Source: Paenibacillus monticola
GTDB taxonomy: Bacteria > Bacillota > Bacilli > Paenibacillales > Paenibacillaceae
Direction: 5' to 3'
Assembly (NCBI RefSeq): GCF_009664975.1
Contig: NZ_WJXB01000002.1
Span: forward strand, 930,001 to 994,000
DNA length: 64,000 nt
The translations under genes and the position numbers were made by a program. This document shows, piece after piece, positions 43,075-52,407 of the stretch (its first letter is position 1; every line of letters begins with the position of its first letter). The notes under the pieces are model-generated. The model had not been told where the DNA came from. It saw nothing but the letters and a program-made list of their open reading frames with translations, and ran no database searches.

Positions 43075-44178
43075 TAGGGTAAGACCGGGGGATTACTCCC
43101 TCGGTCTTACCGTCAAATCGTGCATGCGGATTTCCCGCACAGGAGCAAATAATCCTTCCTGTGGTCGAATCCTAAAAATCGGAATCCTTCGTTAAAGTGG
43201 ACACCCTTCGTTTTCTCCGGATGACCGCATCGTCGAAAACCAAAGCTGTAAGAGTAGAAGTCCTGCTCGAAGATCAGCTCGATGATTTGCCGTATGACTT
43301 GCCGACATACTCGATCTCGGATCGTGGGAATGCCGAGTGGTCTGAGCTTTCCATTCTCCTTCTCGATGTAATGCCTCCGTACCGGATCGGGTTTGTCCGT
43401 CCCTGTTGCAATAACCTTTGGAGTTCCCTTACGTTCGTGCTCACCTTCTTCTCGTACATCCCGATGCTTACGCCATCCACACTGCCGCTTCCCTGATCCT
43501 TCTTGATGGACAGCCAAGCTTCTTGCAGGTTATTCATCTCGTACACTTTATCGATGAGGGAATAGTATTGTCGTCGTTTCGATTTCATGTTGGTGTTTCA
43601 CCACCTTTAATGCTACTCACCAAGCTGGTCTTGTTTTTGCTACAGAGGATCGATTCCTTACTTGATCCATCCGAACAGCTGCGTGTTAGAAAAAAAATTC
43701 AATCGCTCCTGCTGCCTTGGATGTACTCAGGCCGCCATTTCGCCTCCTCCCCAAGCGTTCTTTCGCTCTCGGCGGGACCACTCCCTCTCGGTCAAACGCT
43801 CGCTGGTTTAAGACGTTTACGATCTCCACTCACGAATACTCACAGTCTTTGACGAAGCACATCTGCATCTTCTATTCCATCCATACTGACCCTAATCACG
43901 TCAATGAGGCTTACAGGTCATATTTCTTTGTTTGTATTCCTGTAATCTATACGATTCCGTATAGATTCCCCTGTTTTCATAGGAGTCACCCGAAATCGCC
44001 GCCACCTCTAGTTCACTGTATTCCGTGCTGGACTTTGCCTGCAAGCCTTACGGATTCTCCCTCGCGAGAGACATCCTGCCACACCGACAATTTTTGGGGT
44101 TGCCATTTGTCTCCTTCGGCTACGGCACTTTAAAGAGTAAAGTTACCGGGTGGATTTGCACCACCTAGATGGTGCAAC
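43075..44178 (-). mobile_element. Decayed group II intron downstream of the amylopullulanase terminator
   Basis: On the minus strand the element starts near 44178 (GTTGCACCATCTAGGTGG, close to group II 5' ends), continues with about 580 bases of structured domain I-III-like sequence, a broken reverse transcriptase, a domain V-like hairpin (TGTGCGGGAAATCCGCATGC, about 43117-43136) and a domain VI-like stem (GGTAAGACCG with CGGTCTTACC, about 43076-43109). The 3' boundary is approximate. Its 5' end is 13 bases past the U tract of the amylopullulanase terminator, a position typical of class C introns, which insert after terminators. Confidence 0.7.
43113..43588 (-). pseudogene. Group II intron reverse transcriptase, frameshifted and deleted
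   Basis: The N-terminal part reads MKSKRRQYYSLIDKVYEMNN through GSGSVDGVSIGMYEKKV in one frame. It then shifts to another frame with ENGKLRPLGIPTIRDRVCRQ and IFEQDFYSYSFGFR, the RT0-RT2 motifs. After FGFR the sequence jumps to the domain V region, so the catalytic and maturase parts are deleted. It cannot encode an active enzyme. Confidence 0.78.
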
Positions 44179-44189
44179 TGTGAGGCCAA

Positions 44190-44227
44190 GAAAAAACGGC
44201 ACTCTTCATCGCGAAGAGTGCCGTTTC
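44190..44227 (-). terminator. Terminator of the amylopullulanase gene
   Basis: On the minus strand AAACGGCACTCTTCG pairs with GAAGAGTGCCGTTT and runs into TTTTTTC. It lies 14 bases after the stop codon. Confidence 0.93.
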
Positions 44228-44240
44228 TATTGTTATATGC

Positions 44241-47200
44241 TTACTTGCCCAGCAGCCTGTAGATTACCTGAGCGCTTTCGGCGCGGGTCATCTGTCCAGT
44301 TGGAGCAAATTGCTTATTCTCCCTGCCCTGAATCAGGCCCAGTGCTGCTGCGGCATTGACATAGGTGCCCGCCCACGCACTGATGCGGGAAGCATCTGCG
44401 AATGCAATAGTTGCAGCTGTTAAATCGATCTTGCCCCCTTGCTTAAACTCCAGCGCCCGGATGACCATGACAGCCATTTCCTCGCGGCTGATCGTAGCGT
44501 TCGGAGCAAACACTTCCTCGCTTCGTCCATTAATAATACCCAACTTAGCAGCTGTAGCTACGTAAGAGGAATACCAGACCTCGGATTTAATATCTGTGAA
44601 CGCAGCTTGCCCATCCGCCGTTATGCCCAGTGCGCGAACCAGCATTGCCGTAAACTCCGCTCGACTGACATTGCTCTTCGGAGCAAACTCAGAATCGGTA
44701 ACTCCAGTTACGATTTGCTTGGCGGCAAGCGATTTAATCGCCGTAGACGCCCAGTAAGCAGCGGGTACATCCTTAAACGATTTATTGATCTCCAGAACTG
44801 CATATTTACTAAAATGCCTGATTTGGGCAGTCATGCTACCTCCCTGAAGAGTTCCGCCTACATATCCCATCTCGTTGTTATCACCGAGATAGTAGACACC
44901 AGTCCAATCCTTGTTCGGATTACCATTAAGCTTAAAGGTAATCACTAGCGGCTCCTTGAACGTAGTGACCGGGATTAGAGTGCCGTCTTTTTTGACGATC
45001 TGCAGTTTGAATTCATACACTTTGGATACAGAGGTTACTTGAGTATCCACCTTACCTAATCCCGCTACTAGTGCATTCACTCCTGTCTCTTCAAGTGGAC
45101 TTACTTCGAACAGGATTTGGGAGCCTTCCGCTTCAGCTGCGGTTACCATCCCTTGAATTACAGTCAATTCTTCATTGGTGAAGGTTATCGACAGATCGCC
45201 TGATTTGACCACCAGATCGTTGGTTCCGAGCGTCTTGGCAGCCAGTATAGGCAACAGCAATGATGTCTTGCCTTGATCCAACTCGACCTCAACCTTACCA
45301 TCTCTAGCATTGTTCAGGCTGTTAACACTAACAACCTGTGTCTCAGCCGATATTGTGCCAGCTGTAGGCGTTGGTGTTGCTATCGGTGCTGGAGTTGGCG
45401 TTGGTGTCGCTACTTCAGGCACTGCTGCCAAAATAACCGTTCCACCCTCGTCTCTGCCCGGTAGATCAATGGTCACCAACTGATCATTCGCTACCGTATA
45501 GGTTTTGCCACTGTACTCGTCTACTACAACAGCATGAGCAGCAAACGGCACGGTTAGGGTAGCGGAGATTCCGTCCGTCTTCGTGTTGATAACTGTCACA
45601 ACATCATCGTTACCGTAATGCTTGTCAAAAGCCAAATATCCCAGTTCATCCGAGCCTGCAAGCTTCGTGCGTGTACCCTTCGAATACACTTTGGAATACT
45701 TGGCACGAATGTTCAATAGCTTCTCGTAGTGATCGTGAAGACCCTGCTCTACTGTCAGCTGATCCCAAGGCATATCCGCGCGATTCTCGCTGAATTGCCC
45801 ATTGGATATATCCACTGCATTTCTTCCTGAACGACCAAGCTCCTCCCCATAATAAATCACGGGTTGTCCTTTAGCTGTAATTTGCAACGCAGCTGCAATC
45901 TTCAGCTTGCCTTGATCACCGCCTACATACTGTGACAGGAAGCCGTCCTCATCATGGCTGCTTAAGAATTGAGCCATCATCTGGGTGTTATCAATCTTCG
46001 CTTCACGCTCCTGCAGATAAGAATCCACCTCATTGATCTTACCATTTGTGAAGTTCAGGGCAGCTCCCTTAAAGCCGAAATCAAGCAATCCATCCATCTG
46101 GCTGGATTGCAGCATTCCACCGTTATTATCGATGGTACCGCCATAGTATTCCCCAACCATTTTGAAGTTTGGATCGATGGTTGTTAGTGCATTCTTAAAG
46201 GCTTTCCACGTTGTTCCTTCCACATGCTTAACGGTGTCCACTCGGAAATAGTCGATCGTATCCCCACGATCACTTCTGGCGTTGTCCAACCAGCCTGACT
46301 GCCAGGCGATTATTTTCTCCCGCACAGCAGGATCTTCTGTTTTGAAATCTGGCAGACCGCTAAGTTCGCCGCGAATAGGATCTGTATCCGCCGACACTCC
46401 GTCCGTACGCAGCATATCGGCAAAACGGTCTTTGTCCTCCGCTGTAATTGTCGGACTATTATCGTCCGGCTTCAAGCCGTAACCGGCATGATTCAGCACA
46501 ACGTCCACCATAATCTTAATGCCCTTGTCATGCGCCTTCTCGATAAGTTCCTTGAAGGTCACCATATCACCAAGATGTTCGTCAAGCTTAGTGAAATCCT
46601 TGGCCCAGTAGCCATGGTAAGCATACTGCTCACCGTTGAAATCTAAACCTTTGTTGAAATCAATATTATCTACAATCGGTGAGATCCAGAGCGTGTTGAT
46701 GCCAAGCTCCTGCAAATAGTCCAGATTGTCGATCATCCCTCTGAAATCTCCGCCGTGGTACGCTTCCAGATGAGTTTTATCAACGTTCTCGTTATTGGTT
46801 GCATCCCCGTCTTTGAATCGGTCAGTCAGCGCGAAATAAATCCGTGCTTCATCCCAATCGAAATCCAGCTTTGCCCCCGTATACGTTCTTGCCTTTACTT
46901 CGATTGCGGCTGATTGCTTGTGCGTGTTACCGAACTGATCCACAAGGATAATTGGAATATTCTTTATCCCTGCCGTCACCGTATCCTTCACAGCAATCGT
47001 TTGTTTCATAAGCTCCGTATCGAGCTGAACTTTGGCAGGTCCCCCGAGAGCGGTCAGATCCATATAAGCATCACTGTAAATTACAGCCTCTGTGGAGGTT
47101 GCCTTGACCGTTACAATCGCATTTTGATTGGAGGTAATCGCTTCTGGACGGACTGTGGTTGTAATCGTGACCGCTGGAATGTGATATACAACAGATGACG

Positions 47201-50200
47201 AACCGTCAACGTTGTTGCTTGGATCGACGATCTCGCTTGTCGTGCCCTCTTTAGTGATCAGGAAAGTATAGTTATACGTCCCTTCTACTACATCGGTCAG
47301 CTTGTAGCTAAACCATTCCTTAACTGAATCATATGCCATAGCGTACTCAATGCCGTTCACCTTTACTTTTGCATCCGTTATGGCTGCCATATCCCCACTG
47401 CGGAATAGCGCTTCATCACGGTACATGAATGTGATCGTTCCATCTTTCATGATAGGACCGTTAATACTCGGCTTGATATCAAGCTCCTTGACCATACTGG
47501 TCACATTGACCTTGGTGAAAGCTTCACCTGGGTTCAACGGAATAACGCGGTCATCCGGGTAATCCTGTTTCCCCGTGTTCCAATCCGTTCCTTTACGCAA
47601 CACGAATCCAACACTCGTTGCATTTGGTGCCACCTCAATAAGCACACTCGCTGTACCATTCTTAAATGTCGTGAAATTGATTTGATCATTCGTTGCCCCA
47701 GTGTTCCACACCCAGATATTCCAGTCCGTATAATTCTGGTCTTCCCGGGAATAGTTGAACTGGACATACCGCTTGTTATCTACAGGTTCGGTCGTAACCT
47801 TGACGGTAACCTTAGTTATTTTACCTCCGTAGGAGATGGTAATGATGGCGGTACCTGCGCTAAGCGCTTTTACCTGGCCTTTATTCGTAACCGATGCTAC
47901 CTCCGGTTTATCGGAAACATACGCTGTAGTGTTCGTAACATTACTTTTGCTGCCATCATCGTATTTTGCGTACACTGTCGTTTGATGCGTACCGTTTACC
48001 TGAAGCGAGTAGCTTGCACTATCCGTTTCCAAAGCATCCAGAACAACAGCGGCGGCATCCTTCTGGATAATTACAGCACTCAGCGGTTCCAGCGTAATGG
48101 AAGTGGCGGTCAAACTAAAACCTGTCTGTTTCTCGACGGGAATAGCTGTAATTCCAGCTTCATCATTGTCGACAATTACTTTTCCACCCGTCAAATCCTC
48201 TGCTAGCGTAAGCGTTCTTGAGGTACTGTCTCCATTGATGAAGACGTAGTAGATACCCGTTCCATCCGTTGCCTTATTCTTGTAGCTGATCACAAGATCA
48301 CTGGCCTTCATCTCCGGTGCTGCAATAAGGTTAATATTGGTGTCTACCAGATTCTTATCACCCAAACGGAACGCGTTCGTAAACTTTCTCAGTTCTATTA
48401 ATCCCGATGTATACTTTCTGGTCGTGTTCTGTACGGGGAACGCCGTTTCATCGGTTGCTCGAGTCCAATCAAACATATTAATAGCATCCGAAGAATCATA
48501 CGAATCGTTGATAAAATAGCCAAACGGATTTCCGTCCTTATCTGTCAATTGCGTATACTTCTCCTCAGGTACACCGGCTGCCTTCCACTGCTTCGTGCGC
48601 CCATATTCCTGTCCTGCTTGCAGGAAAGACGTCCCCTGTGAGGTAAGCACCAGCATGTTGCCGAGTCTGATCCGCTGCTGTATTTCGAGTTCGTTCTCTG
48701 CTATAGCCGGATCTTTCTTAATCGATTGGGCAATTACGTCGTGCAGAGTCATATTGTCATGCGCTTCAATATACGGCACAATATCCCCTGGATCATCCGT
48801 CGGAATATTCGAAGGCTGACCTTTGATGTTATTCAGAATCGTTGAAAGGGAACGTGCCCCGCCTGTAATAAATCTGGGCTCCCCTTCTGAGCCGAAGCCG
48901 GACTTTAATTCATTGCGGAACTCATCGGAGAAGACACCGACGCTGTCCGTTTGATCCATCCAGTCCTGATCTGCTCCCTGACCAGCAAGAGAGGGATCAG
49001 CTGCTGCTCCACCGAACGTTTTCCAGCCTTCACCGATAAAAAGCACCTGTGGATTAATTTCTGCTGCCGCATCATAAGCAGCTTGCACCGCATCCGCTGT
49101 CGCATCACCCATCATGTCCCAGCGCATTCCGTCTATTTTGTATTCCTTGAACCAGTATTTGACGGAGTCTACCATCAGTTTCTCAGCCATCTTGTGGTTA
49201 GTAGCCAGATTGTTACCGAAACCACCAATAAAGTTGCCGTTTGCATCCTGGAAAGCATAATAATTCGGTACAATATCATTCAAAAATTCTTTCTTCGCCA
49301 TATGAGTATAGACGACGTCCAGAATGACACCCATACCAGCTTCATGCACCGCATCGATTAAGCCTTTTAATTCTTTGATCCGCTGCTCTGGATCAGCAGG
49401 TTTCTGCGAATAGGCACCATCCGGCGAGAAATAACTGTGGGGATCATAACCCCAATTGTATTCATTGCCTTTAGCGGAATAATCCATCTCTCTGACATCC
49501 ATCTTTGTTTCATCCCCATAATACCAAGCCATCACAGGCAGCAGTTGAATATGGGTCACTCCTAAGGATTTGATATAATCGAGTTTTTTCTCAAAAGCCT
49601 CATAAGAACCCCATCTTTCGCCGTCCAAACTGCTCTCGATCGTAGGGTCTGATGTAAAGTCTCTGATGTGGACTTCATAAACGATTGCATCTTCCCGCTT
49701 CTCGTAACCTGCTATATCGGCCGCATGGAAGTTTGCCGGATTCGTCTGACTTAAATCAACGATAGCCGCTTTACCAACGGTATCGCCGCCAATACCCGCA
49801 GCGCCCGTTGTATCCACGGTGAAGGTTGCCATAGATTTGGCGTATGGATCAAGCACATTTTTGGTTACACCATCATTGGTCACTTCATATTGATAATAGA
49901 ATCCCCTCACATCATCTGCTGCGGCTGCGCCAGTCAGATCCGCCGGTTGTAGCTCGGTCGACCAGACGCCTTGCTCGCCTTCAGTTAGGTCAATACGGCC
50001 TACAAGAACATCCGCGTCATTCTTATCATATACATTGGCCACGACTGAACTCGCTTTAGGTGCCCACAGCTTCAAGTTAGCAGACTTAGCTGCTGCATGA
50101 TACGTAGCCCCAAGGTCGTCTCCTGTATAATTGTACATCTCATCCAACATTCTCCAGCCGGAGGTAGCGGATACCGTTTTCCCTACATATGTCACACCCA

Positions 50201-51863
50201 GCGGGGTTTTATCCAGCTCAAAAACCTCTGTATCGACTTCAAGTGAAGTTGTGCTTTTGATCGTTACAGCGGATACCGGAATATTGTTCCCCTCTTTGTC
50301 TTTTACGGTAATCGCCGTCTTCAAGTCGTCCGCATTCAACCCGTCGGTTAACGTAAAGCCGAGCAGAAGTTTGCTGGTTGATAGGACTTCAGCAGATACA
50401 AAGCCAATCGGCACTTCACCAAAAGGAGAAACATAGACATTGTTATCCCCTTCTTTTACCCAAAGCTGATTGTAACGATCCAGCAAAGTAAAAGCTTTAT
50501 CACCGCCATCCTTGTCGCCCGTCGTTGGTTTCAAGACGATAAACCCTATTTTCTTGGCATTCTGAAGGAGCGGAACATCGACGTAAGCACCGAAACGATC
50601 TACTTGTTCCGCCTGAAATGGGGTTGCCCCGGAAGACCAATTCTTTGAGGGGGTAGCAACATCATCCCATAGCCATAATCCATACTGGCCCTGGTTCGTG
50701 TCCGATCTCATATAATGGACCCGCACGGTATTGGGAGCTAAGGCAATTGGTTCGTAAGGGGTGACTTGATCGGAGCCTTCTTTAATCCATATTTCGTTAG
50801 TTTGTGGGGTGTTGATTGTGAAAAGCTTGTCGCCAGCATCTTTGGCTTGCGTACTGCGATTAACAACAAGGAACGAGACTTTCTTCGCTCCTTCCTGAAG
50901 TGGCACATCTACATAAGCGCCATAAGTATCCATTTGCCCTTCCGGAAATGGAGTTGCACCTGCGGGCCAGCCTGCGGAAGGCGCGGCAACATCATCCCAC
51001 ATCCATAAGCCCTGATTGGCATAATCACCAGTGGTACGATGATAATGAATTCGCATCTGCCCTTCAGGCACAGGTACATATGTTACAGAAGTTGCCGAAA
51101 TTGGCGGAGTTGACATAATTGTAAAATCAGCGGCAACAGTGTTATCCTTCGTATTGAACTTGAAGGTAACCGGAAGTTTCGACGGTAACTGCAAGGATTG
51201 TTCTGTGTCCGGATAGGATATATCCTCAGCCGAAGTAGCTCCCGGAACAAATATCTTATACAGGTAATCACCCTCGGGAACTTCAACAATATTGTCGTAG
51301 ATACCATCAAAATTAGGATCGGATAATAGGGTCTTCGCGTCAGCAGGGGAGGAATCGCTGATGTCACCCAGTTCAGTCTGCAGAGTTCCTACCAATCTTG
51401 GCAGCTTATCGGCGGCAATCGGTGTATAGTACGTGGAATCCGCGATTTTTTTAGTAGCTGTATTGTAGTAAAAAGTGATTTCTGTCTCGGCAGCTAATGA
51501 AATTTCAATATTCTCGCCGTCTGCAGCCCCCTGTGGATTCGTATAGCTGCTAAATCCATAGCTCTCTGTCCAGCCGCCGTCAAGGGCAACTTTGTAATGG
51601 TAAGTTCCTGCCGGGAGCGTGCCGGTAAAAGCATAATAACCGTTCCCCATATCAGTCATCTCTGTAGCTTCCGTTGCCGGGTCCCAATCTGCAGTTGGAT
51701 CTGTCGCACCCTCTGGCGTCAATTCCGACTGCAAATCGCCAACCACAACCACTTTCACTGGTGCAGCACTAACGTTATATGGTTGTATACCGAACCCAGA
51801 AAATACGAGTGCAATAATCATCGTGATCACAAATACCCTCTTACTCCATAAAGCAAACTTCAT
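44241..51863 (-). CDS. Secreted SLH-anchored amylopullulanase with two GH13 modules
   Basis: The 2540-residue precursor has a signal peptide (about 1-32), two X25-type domains (about 35-260), two CBM41-like domains (about 268-375 and 376-485), a CBM48-type region and a type I pullulanase barrel (YNWGYDP about 801; Asp916, Glu945, Asp1036). Then come a Big2-like domain (about 1275-1360), another CBM-like domain (1362-1460), more beta domains and a second, alpha-amylase-type GH13 barrel (from about 1671; Asp1876, Glu1905, Asp1971). A Pro-Thr linker (about 2145-2165) leads to a beta region and three SLH repeats (about 2360-2540) for cell-wall attachment. It should debranch and hydrolyse starch and pullulan outside the cell. 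GGGGG and GGTGG precede the ATG. Confidence 0.93.
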   Translation of the reverse strand: MKFALWSKRVFVITMIIALVFSGFGIQPYNVSAAPVKVVVVGDLQSELTPEGATDPTADWDPATEATEMTDMGNGYYAFTGTLPAGTYHYKVALDGGWTESYGFSSYTNPQGAADGENIEISLAAETEITFYYNTATKKIADSTYYTPIAADKLPRLVGTLQTELGDISDSSPADAKTLLSDPNFDGIYDNIVEVPEGDYLYKIFVPGATSAEDISYPDTEQSLQLPSKLPVTFKFNTKDNTVAADFTIMSTPPISATSVTYVPVPEGQMRIHYHRTTGDYANQGLWMWDDVAAPSAGWPAGATPFPEGQMDTYGAYVDVPLQEGAKKVSFLVVNRSTQAKDAGDKLFTINTPQTNEIWIKEGSDQVTPYEPIALAPNTVRVHYMRSDTNQGQYGLWLWDDVATPSKNWSSGATPFQAEQVDRFGAYVDVPLLQNAKKIGFIVLKPTTGDKDGGDKAFTLLDRYNQLWVKEGDNNVYVSPFGEVPIGFVSAEVLSTSKLLLGFTLTDGLNADDLKTAITVKDKEGNNIPVSAVTIKSTTSLEVDTEVFELDKTPLGVTYVGKTVSATSGWRMLDEMYNYTGDDLGATYHAAAKSANLKLWAPKASSVVANVYDKNDADVLVGRIDLTEGEQGVWSTELQPADLTGAAAADDVRGFYYQYEVTNDGVTKNVLDPYAKSMATFTVDTTGAAGIGGDTVGKAAIVDLSQTNPANFHAADIAGYEKREDAIVYEVHIRDFTSDPTIESSLDGERWGSYEAFEKKLDYIKSLGVTHIQLLPVMAWYYGDETKMDVREMDYSAKGNEYNWGYDPHSYFSPDGAYSQKPADPEQRIKELKGLIDAVHEAGMGVILDVVYTHMAKKEFLNDIVPNYYAFQDANGNFIGGFGNNLATNHKMAEKLMVDSVKYWFKEYKIDGMRWDMMGDATADAVQAAYDAAAEINPQVLFIGEGWKTFGGAAADPSLAGQGADQDWMDQTDSVGVFSDEFRNELKSGFGSEGEPRFITGGARSLSTILNNIKGQPSNIPTDDPGDIVPYIEAHDNMTLHDVIAQSIKKDPAIAENELEIQQRIRLGNMLVLTSQGTSFLQAGQEYGRTKQWKAAGVPEEKYTQLTDKDGNPFGYFINDSYDSSDAINMFDWTRATDETAFPVQNTTRKYTSGLIELRKFTNAFRLGDKNLVDTNINLIAAPEMKASDLVISYKNKATDGTGIYYVFINGDSTSRTLTLAEDLTGGKVIVDNDEAGITAIPVEKQTGFSLTATSITLEPLSAVIIQKDAAAVVLDALETDSASYSLQVNGTHQTTVYAKYDDGSKSNVTNTTAYVSDKPEVASVTNKGQVKALSAGTAIITISYGGKITKVTVKVTTEPVDNKRYVQFNYSREDQNYTDWNIWVWNTGATNDQINFTTFKNGTASVLIEVAPNATSVGFVLRKGTDWNTGKQDYPDDRVIPLNPGEAFTKVNVTSMVKELDIKPSINGPIMKDGTITFMYRDEALFRSGDMAAITDAKVKVNGIEYAMAYDSVKEWFSYKLTDVVEGTYNYTFLITKEGTTSEIVDPSNNVDGSSSVVYHIPAVTITTTVRPEAITSNQNAIVTVKATSTEAVIYSDAYMDLTALGGPAKVQLDTELMKQTIAVKDTVTAGIKNIPIILVDQFGNTHKQSAAIEVKARTYTGAKLDFDWDEARIYFALTDRFKDGDATNNENVDKTHLEAYHGGDFRGMIDNLDYLQELGINTLWISPIVDNIDFNKGLDFNGEQYAYHGYWAKDFTKLDEHLGDMVTFKELIEKAHDKGIKIMVDVVLNHAGYGLKPDDNSPTITAEDKDRFADMLRTDGVSADTDPIRGELSGLPDFKTEDPAVREKIIAWQSGWLDNARSDRGDTIDYFRVDTVKHVEGTTWKAFKNALTTIDPNFKMVGEYYGGTIDNNGGMLQSSQMDGLLDFGFKGAALNFTNGKINEVDSYLQEREAKIDNTQMMAQFLSSHDEDGFLSQYVGGDQGKLKIAAALQITAKGQPVIYYGEELGRSGRNAVDISNGQFSENRADMPWDQLTVEQGLHDHYEKLLNIRAKYSKVYSKGTRTKLAGSDELGYLAFDKHYGNDDVVTVINTKTDGISATLTVPFAAHAVVVDEYSGKTYTVANDQLVTIDLPGRDEGGTVILAAVPEVATPTPTPAPIATPTPTAGTISAETQVVSVNSLNNARDGKVEVELDQGKTSLLLPILAAKTLGTNDLVVKSGDLSITFTNEELTVIQGMVTAAEAEGSQILFEVSPLEETGVNALVAGLGKVDTQVTSVSKVYEFKLQIVKKDGTLIPVTTFKEPLVITFKLNGNPNKDWTGVYYLGDNNEMGYVGGTLQGGSMTAQIRHFSKYAVLEINKSFKDVPAAYWASTAIKSLAAKQIVTGVTDSEFAPKSNVSRAEFTAMLVRALGITADGQAAFTDIKSEVWYSSYVATAAKLGIINGRSEEVFAPNATISREEMAVMVIRALEFKQGGKIDLTAATIAFADASRISAWAGTYVNAAAALGLIQGRENKQFAPTGQMTRAESAQVIYRLLGK

Positions 51864-51973
51864 TCCACCAATCCCCCATATCCTGATTTGTAAATTCCTT
51901 ATTCTCCTGGTTAATCGGAACTAAAAGATCTCCTCCCTCTCAATTATGCTGATTCTTGAAGCCTCGATTCAGC

Positions 51974-51985
51974 GCAAACGTTTGC
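51974..51985. promoter_or_regulatory. Perfect palindromic LacI-family operator
   Basis: GCAAACGTTTGC is a perfect 12-base palindrome with a central CG, as in LacI/GalR operators. It lies 111 bases before the amylopullulanase start codon and is the best copy of a site also found at 35699, 52175 and 53504. It also matches cre with one mismatch. Confidence 0.7.
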
Positions 51986-52055
51986 AAAAATAGACGAGAA
52001 GTTGATTGTGATTTAAAACTCTGCTGCAGGACAGACTTTCACACAAAAATTATTC

Positions 52056-52071
52056 ATGAAAGCGCTTGCTA
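52056..52071 (+). promoter_or_regulatory. cre site (CcpA operator)
   Basis: ATGAAAGCGCTTGCTA matches every fixed position of the cre consensus WTGNAANCGNWNNCWW. It lies about 195 bases before the amylopullulanase gene and 337 before the LacI-type gene, so glucose repression by CcpA is expected for one or both. Confidence 0.75.
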
Positions 52072-52174
52072 TATTCTGTCTAACATACTAATCCCATGAT
52101 TATGCTACTGTCAACCAGAAAATAGATTGATTAATTATCTTTTTATGTATAAAAATGGTATATATACAATTTAC

Positions 52175-52186
52175 GACAACGTTTGC
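52175..52186. promoter_or_regulatory. LacI-family operator-like site upstream of the regulator gene
   Basis: GACAACGTTTGC matches 10 of 12 positions of GCAAACGTTTGC, 222 bases before the regulator start codon. Autoregulation is possible. Confidence 0.5.
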
Positions 52187-52407
52187 ACTACATTACACGT
52201 CACGATTCTAGAGATTATTGAACTAAGTGAGTTTCATCCTCGAAAATCTCATTTTTGTCCATTAAGCACGGGTTATTATGAAAAATGTCTTACAGGTCCT
52301 GCAAAAGCCTCTTTTGCTTGCTTTCTGAAAGACTTTATCTATTTACAATTGCCAGTTCTTCGATTAATATTACTTTGTAAAGCAAACGGTTCCATAAGGA
52401 GGTTTCT

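Larger units (their letters stand above)
51864..52407. other. Divergent control region between amylopullulanase and LacI-type regulator genes
   Basis: This 544-base AT-rich gap holds the perfect palindrome at 51974-51985, the cre site at 52056-52071 and the related palindrome at 52175-52186. A 94-codon open frame at 52127-52411 has no ribosome site or recognisable similarity and is not called. Promoters for both genes must lie here, but I could not assign -35 and -10 boxes with confidence. Confidence 0.6.

Noticed and set aside
43717..44133. Plus-strand 138-codon frame over the second intron
   Set aside because: It lies antisense to structured intron RNA domains and has no protein-family features.
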